Positions 58,882-64,000 of a stretch of 64,000 nucleotides of DNA are shown piece by piece. The notes beneath the pieces are model-generated. The model searched no databases. It was not told the DNA's origin and saw nothing but the letters and a program-made list of their open reading frames with translations. Position 1 is the stretch's first letter. Every line of letters begins with the position of its first letter. The translations under genes were made by a program, and so were the position numbers. Origin of the DNA: Aquilaria yunnanensis (taxonomy: Eukaryota > Streptophyta > Magnoliopsida > Malvales > Thymelaeaceae); contig CM077600.1 in assembly GCA_039654915.1 (NCBI GenBank), positions 30,501,992 to 30,565,991 of the forward strand, in the 5' to 3' direction.

Positions 58882-59838
58882 CAATTGCGGGTATATATGA
58901 ATGGTTTGTTTTCATCAATTCGTTGGCTCTCTTGTCTCTTCTTATCCTGAACCCTGACTAATTTTTGAACATTGAATTGACTTTGATAAGTTGATGCCAA
59001 AAGGCATTCTCTCTCGCACAAATATTCGAGTTAATTATATCTGACCATTTTTACCAATCCGCAGATGTTCCTCTAATAGAAAAAAAAAAAAAAAACCTCC
59101 ATTGACCTGCGATCTCTACATTTCTGATTCTGGTTCTTCAGTTCTTGAGCAATAATAAGGTATTTACTAAAGGCGAAAAATTACCAACTATTCGTAGTAA
59201 CTACTCCGTGTATAATAAAATGAAGGGTAAATCACATGATTTACCTCAAATTTGGTAACAACTCTTTCCTCGAGCTTTTCCAAATACTAATATTAAAAAT
59301 ATCTCCTTCTTTGAATTTCCTAGGTATAAGAAAAATTTTGATAATTTGAACCTTATGTTTAATATTTTTTTATCAAGCCGTCCCTTTTTTCTTTCAGAAG
59401 AATCGGAACACTTGATAAAGCAGTTCTCGTAATATATTTTACGTCTTAATAAATATTAGAAATTTTCAATTCCTGTGTTGTTAAAGAAATTTCCACAAAA
59501 CAGATTTACTTTTGGGAACTCAACAACATTTTTAATTGGTTTTGTTGGGGGAAAAGGAAAGGATGAACGTAGAAGTTGACAATTGGGTGACAGAGAAAGA
59601 AGGCAGACGACAAGCCTCTACCTCTAGAAGAGTCAAATTCTTCAATTACCGGAGCGCCACGTCGTTTCAAACCGCAGCCGCAGGGTTGTCCGAGACGACT
59701 GGATATGTACATAACAGAGGGCAGGATGCGACTGAATATTTTCTTTCTTTTCTTTTATTATTATTATTATTATTTTATGAAGGACCGGATGTTTTCTCTG
59801 TTCATAAAGGGTGTGCCTTTTTCTAATTCACGATGATA
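58882..59838. other. Intergenic DNA, nothing recognised
   Basis: AT-rich, with an (ATT)n tract at 59756-59774. A 96-codon frame at 59536-59826 runs into this tract and looks spurious. Confidence 0.5.
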
Positions 59839-60061
59839 CTTTTTCCGTTTTTGCAAAGGATGACATTTTTTTTTGTTAAAGTTTGACTTAAATATATTCA
59901 TATTATAAAAATTTTTAAATATTATATTTATAAATTAAAATCTTTAAAATATTATTTTTATATAAAAAGTTCATATTTCTATGAGAAATTTTGAAAGAAT
60001 AAAAATCATGAGTTAATTATTGTAAATAGTAAATAGGCTAAGCTTTGTAAAATGAAGGAAG
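59839..60061. mobile_element. Stowaway-type MITE
   Basis: The termini CTTTTTCCGTTTTTGCAAAG and (reversed) CTTCCTTCATTTTACAAAGC are flanked by TA on both sides (59837-59838 and 60062-60063). 223 bp, AT-rich. Confidence 0.75.
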
Positions 60062-60200
60062 TAATATTTAAAGTTGAAAGCTTGAAGCTCTGGTTAAGAA
60101 TAACTTTTAGGCTCGCAAGTTAAGAGAAACTATGATAACATTTTAACTCTGATACTATGATACTACTTTTCTCTGTCCTATATTCTTAGCATACCAATTA

Positions 60201-60435
60201 CTCCCACCGTCTCGCAAAGTTTGACCTCTTTACTATTTACAATAATTAATTTATATTTTTTTTCATATTTTCTTATAGAAATATAAATTTTTTATATGAA
60301 AATGATACCTTAAAGACTTTAGTTTATAAATATAATTTTAAAAAAATTATAACACAAATTAATATGATTATATCTAAGTCAAATTTTAGTTTAAAAAAAA
60401 TAATAAAGGGGCCATTTTTTGAGAAACAGAGGAAG
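60201..60435. mobile_element. Stowaway-type MITE
   Basis: The left end is CTCCCACCGTCTCGCAAAGT and the reversed right end is CTTCCTCTGTTTCTCAAAAA. TA target duplications lie at 60199-60200 and 60436-60437. 235 bp. The start is close to the CTCCCTCCGT consensus. Confidence 0.85.
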
Positions 60436-60654
60436 TATCATTTTAAGTTGTTCCAAATTGTTTGCATTATTTATGTATTTAGTAAATTTTTACACCTAAA
60501 TCACAATAATACCCTTCTTTAACTCTCACCCTCTAAGAAGATGATTGCAACAATGTTTTTCTTAAGGATACTTAGAATGATTTGTTGGTCACATGTAAAG
60601 CAAACAAATATGTAGGGGTTAGTGGAGGGAGTACATGCGAGGCAAATATAGAGG

Positions 60655-61345
60655 ATGTATGTAAATGAGGTTCAAATAGGGGGGTTTACGAGTGGTAAAT
60701 GCAGTACACAAAAAAAAAAAGTAGGCAAAAGAGTAAAATTAGCTAAAAAGAACAAAAAGGCTATAAAAAATAGGGTAATCAAAAGTAAGGATGACCACTA
60801 TATTTGGGATGCAAAGTTCACATGTGAGGATTTTCTAAATGATGTTGCTTACCTGTCTAATCTTGATAATGAATTGCGAGAAACTAAGGAAAGATTGGCC
60901 AAAGAGTTAGCAGTTGATGATGATTTAGACGATGATTTTTTAGAAGGTGATGATGATAGTGGTGACAGTGATTTTCATGGTGAAGAAGATGCAGACGAGG
61001 ACAATGAGGGAAAGTTAACAAATTATGTAGACTCTTTAGATGTGGGAAGTGTGAACTTAGATTTTAACTCTGATGATGAATGCAATGCAGAAAGGCCAAG
61101 GTTAAGGAGAATTGGATGGCCAATGTCCAACCTTATAAGTGAGACTGTTGGCTTTGAGTGTGGTATGCAATTTGTTGATGATGTGCAATTTAAAAATTCA
61201 GTTGCAAAATATGCTACATAAGCACATAGAAATATATATTTAAGGTGAATAAAAGTATGCATGTTCAGGTTGTGTGTTATGAAGGTTGTGAGTTTAAAAT
61301 CTGGGCATCACACAGTATGAGCCTTAACTATTTTCAGATTAAATT
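60655..61345 (+). pseudogene. MULE (MuDR-type) transposase N-terminal fragment
   Basis: A 188-codon frame carries a Lys-rich start, a long acidic stretch (VDDDLDDDFLEGDDDSGDSD), then FECGMQFVDDVQFKNSVAKY, the start of the plant MuDR DNA-binding domain. A TAA stop follows YAT and a one-base frameshift comes 15 codons later. In the next frame the domain continues: KVNKSMHVQVVCYEGCEFKI then WASHSMSLNYFQIK, with the Cys-x4-Cys of the zinc-binding part. After 61345 nothing of the catalytic domain is found. The element's ends were not located. Confidence 0.8.
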
Positions 61346-62810
61346 GCTTTATTTTATGAAAGTTTTTCATTAATAGTGGGTTATATGGTATCTACCAATA
61401 AGATACAACATTTAACTCCATAGAGATAATAGGCTGAACTCATGCCGTTCATAGCACTTCGGCAATACCATGTTACACAGGAAAACTATAGAGAATACAT
61501 GAGTATACCTCGTATTTGAACATACAAACTGATAGAAAAAAAAAATCCTAAAAAACAAGAGACACAAACATAGTATAATGTTTGGACTAACAAACAAAAT
61601 GATGAATGCTAACACTGGATCTACTATGAGCAAGCAAGTTGGCCGACCCTATTGAGTAGAACTTTGTGTGGTCGTCTTTGTAATCTGCAACTTCTCCACA
61701 TCGTTTAACAAGGAGAAGAAAATTGAATCTAACAAAAAAAAAAAGAAAAATTCTACTAATGAAATTGATTATTTGAAGAAATAACATATAAATTAATAAA
61801 GGATAACTGAATCTAACTAGAAAGCCAATTAAATTCAGCCAAATAGGGCAAAGTTAGATGAATTTTTTGAAAGATAGGGAGGAGAGATGACTGAGGTTTG
61901 AGAATTTCATGACCAACTAGAAAATTGCTAAACATATTAAAATTGGTATACATAAATTTTATAATATTTTACTTGTCATATAAGAAAGTATCTTGGCCTC
62001 AATTGTTTTTCAATGACCAATGCAAATTTTGATGATGTCGCATTCTTTAGTACAAAATTTCTTAGTATAACCACATGTTTGTGAAATGCACTCAGCCATG
62101 ACATAAAGTAGTTAGTGGAACATAGGTGGAGTTCCAAGATTTGAGCTTCAGCCTCTACCTTTTTTCTCATAATGTCACGTTAGTTCGATAGCTCTTTGAT
62201 TTTTTTTTTTTTAAGAAGCAGAAAGTCCTCACTCCCTCTAAATTATAACTTACATCCTTATTGGTTATCTTATACTTTGTAAAGATGCTTTTATTTACAA
62301 GAAAAAATAATGTTTGTAAGCTCGTTTTTACCGAAGTAATATCTTGAGCTCAAGCCTTGTAGGCAAAACATAAACTTTAGAAGATCTTCACCCTTAAACA
62401 AGGTCTGACATGGCTCATTTCAAATTAAATGAAACTTAATTTAAGACTAACAGGATTTTGAATTGAACATAAATAAATAAGATTCTTCCAAAAATGCTCT
62501 CTTTTTATTACATGGCACCTTAAGATCCGATTTTTCTTTATTTATCATAAATAAAAATTTTAAAAAGTTTTGATATGCTAGTCTGTGAATGCTTTATTGA
62601 CATGTGACTCGGCTCAGTCTAATTAAGTAGGAGATTTTGAAAATTCACTTGCTTTTACCATCGAATTCCCTTTACTGTCATCACTGTTCCCACTTGATCC
62701 ATAAAATTTTATTTTTTATTTTCTCTCTATTTGCTAGTTAATTTTAATTAGAGTTACAATGTAGAAGTTTACAATGCAGAAGTCATGTTTATATTGCTAA
62801 CACTCAATTT
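61346..62810. other. Intergenic DNA, nothing recognised
   Basis: AT-rich with short spurious frames. It could contain the decayed remainder of the MULE whose transposase fragment precedes it. Confidence 0.4.
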
Positions 62811-63133
62811 GTTTTAACTTAAATCAATTGACTTTAAAATGATTTATTTGTATTATTATATTATTTTTATCAGGAATTAATTTTAATTAAATCCAATATT
62901 ATGTAATTGCAATAATCCATTGAAAATATAATTTTTTTAATCTTACTAAATTTTTATGAAATTTTCTAGTTTAAGGCATTAAAAAAAGAAAAATTCATAA
63001 AATTTAATAATATCATGACAATTTACTTTCAAATGGATTATTGTATTTATATAATATTAACTTTTAAATAAAATTGGTTTCAAATAAAAAAAAATTTAAA
63101 AATAAAAATAAGTCAGTTGACTTATATTAAAAC
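62811..63133. mobile_element. Foldback MITE, family I (copy 3)
   Basis: The ends GTTTTAACTTAAATCAATTG and (reversed) GTTTTAATATAAGTCAACTG are inverted copies. The arms share CCAATATTATGTAATTGCAA with its reverse. 323 bp. The flanks do not show a clear target duplication. Confidence 0.75.
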
Positions 63134-63389
63134 GAATTGGTTCTAAATCCCATAAATTGGCTCTTGAGATGTGATTGAACTTCAGTTTTGGAATTCTTAC
63201 TCTCGATGCAGCTGAGTCCAAAACTTCCAAGCCCAGTCCACAACGTTACCAAAACCTGTAGGTTATGTTGGGCTGTCCTTCCTTGGTAACGAGGCCTCAA
63301 CAATTTGTCCATAAAATTTACATGTTACAGATCTCGACTTTCAATTCTCAAATGTTCCTCGCAAGTCAACAGACAAAAGTGATGTTATA
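63134..63389. other. Intergenic DNA, nothing recognised
   Basis: Short stretch between the MITE and the direct duplication; no gene. Confidence 0.5.
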
Positions 63390-63524
63390 GACATCTGCAG
63401 CTCTGCTTTCGTGTTTGGATCGATCAACTTCCAGTGAATATACGTGGCGCTGGTTAGTCCCAGTAAGAGTGGTAACTAATTAATAATTATTATTGTTACA
63501 AGCAGTCAGAAAAATAATCCTCAT
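63390..63524. repeat. Recent direct duplication, copy 2
   Basis: Nearly identical to 58727-58881, with a much shorter ATT tract and small differences around GAATATACGTGG. Confidence 0.95.
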
Positions 63525-64000
63525 TAAATCAACCATAGGAATTGATTGTTGTCCTCGAAATGTAGAAAGAAAAATTAATAATCCAAAATTTACATTAGCC
63601 TTCAAATTTTAGGCCATTTGAACTTATAGACAAACAAATTGTTTAAATATGTTTTCTACTTAAGTGGATAAACGTGATTTACACAATCTGCACGTAATGA
63701 TGTGATAAAAAGAGCGCTGACGTCATCGGAGCAACCTTTTACGGTTCTGGTAATGAAAAATGAATAATTATGCCTCGAAAAGAAACCACAAGTGCTAGTG
63801 CTCTAGATTACTTATTAAAAACAAACAATCGAGGAAATTGGTCAACTTCAATTTGGGGGCCACGTCCTTTGGGCCCATCACCCTCCAGGCCTATATGTTT
63901 TGGAGTTTTATTTAGCTTAATCAAAAAAAATCATACCACACTAACCCAATCATGGCTATTGTAAGAGTAAACTGCGAAAAGCCCTGATATTTTAGGGGGA
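63525..64000. other. Window end, nothing recognised
   Basis: A 64-codon frame at 63770 matches nothing known. The last bases (GCGAAAAGCCCTGATATTTT) may begin another transposon arm that continues outside the window. Confidence 0.4.

Overview
The window is nuclear DNA of a flowering plant, most likely a eudicot. It is AT-rich, its genes have short GT-AG introns, its proteins belong to plant-specific families (isoprenylated HMA proteins, ATL RING-H2 ligases, plant receptor-like kinases), and its gaps are packed with plant-type transposons. I do not name a species.

Six genes are well supported. A farnesylated heavy-metal-associated protein (HIPP) lies at 2964-4815 (-). ALG13, the catalytic subunit of the second lipid-linked-oligosaccharide GlcNAc transferase, lies at 33248-34631 (+). 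A membrane-anchored receptor-like kinase lies at 37126-39334 (+); it has lost the catalytic Asp of HRD and a P-loop Gly. Two intronless ATL6/ATL31-type RING-H2 ubiquitin ligases at 41032-41985 (-) and 54181-55308 (-) flank ERCC1, a DNA-repair nuclease subunit at 42860-46295 (-). As I recall the Arabidopsis map, ATL6, ERCC1 and HIPP34 are consecutive there (At3g05200/05210/05220). The window would then be a TE-expanded version of that block with an extra ATL copy and with ALG13 and the kinase between. The genes are otherwise functionally independent.

From about 5 to 32.8 kb the sequence is a transposon graveyard. It holds Mutator-like (MULE) elements with long terminal inverted repeats, foldback MITEs, a broken Ty3/gypsy gag, a Stowaway MITE, a non-autonomous hAT with CGCGG-rich ends, a broken TTF-type hAT transposase and a 511-bp TRIM-like retroelement. 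One MULE (about 11.9-13.95 kb) appears to carry a fragment of a G-type lectin (S-domain) receptor kinase and was then hit by a smaller MITE.

The gene-rich stretch from 32.8 to 46.3 kb has few repeats. From 46.3 to 64 kb there is a MULE split by a 2.4-kb solo LTR (both insertions have target-site duplications), a 1.06-kb hAT with GAGCTC/CTCGAG arrays and a perfect 8-bp duplication, two Stowaway MITEs, a MULE transposase pseudogene and a recent 135-155 bp duplication.

Exon limits were placed by hand from splice consensus and recalled family alignments. Transposon families are inferred from ends, target-site duplications and remnant proteins, not from a database.
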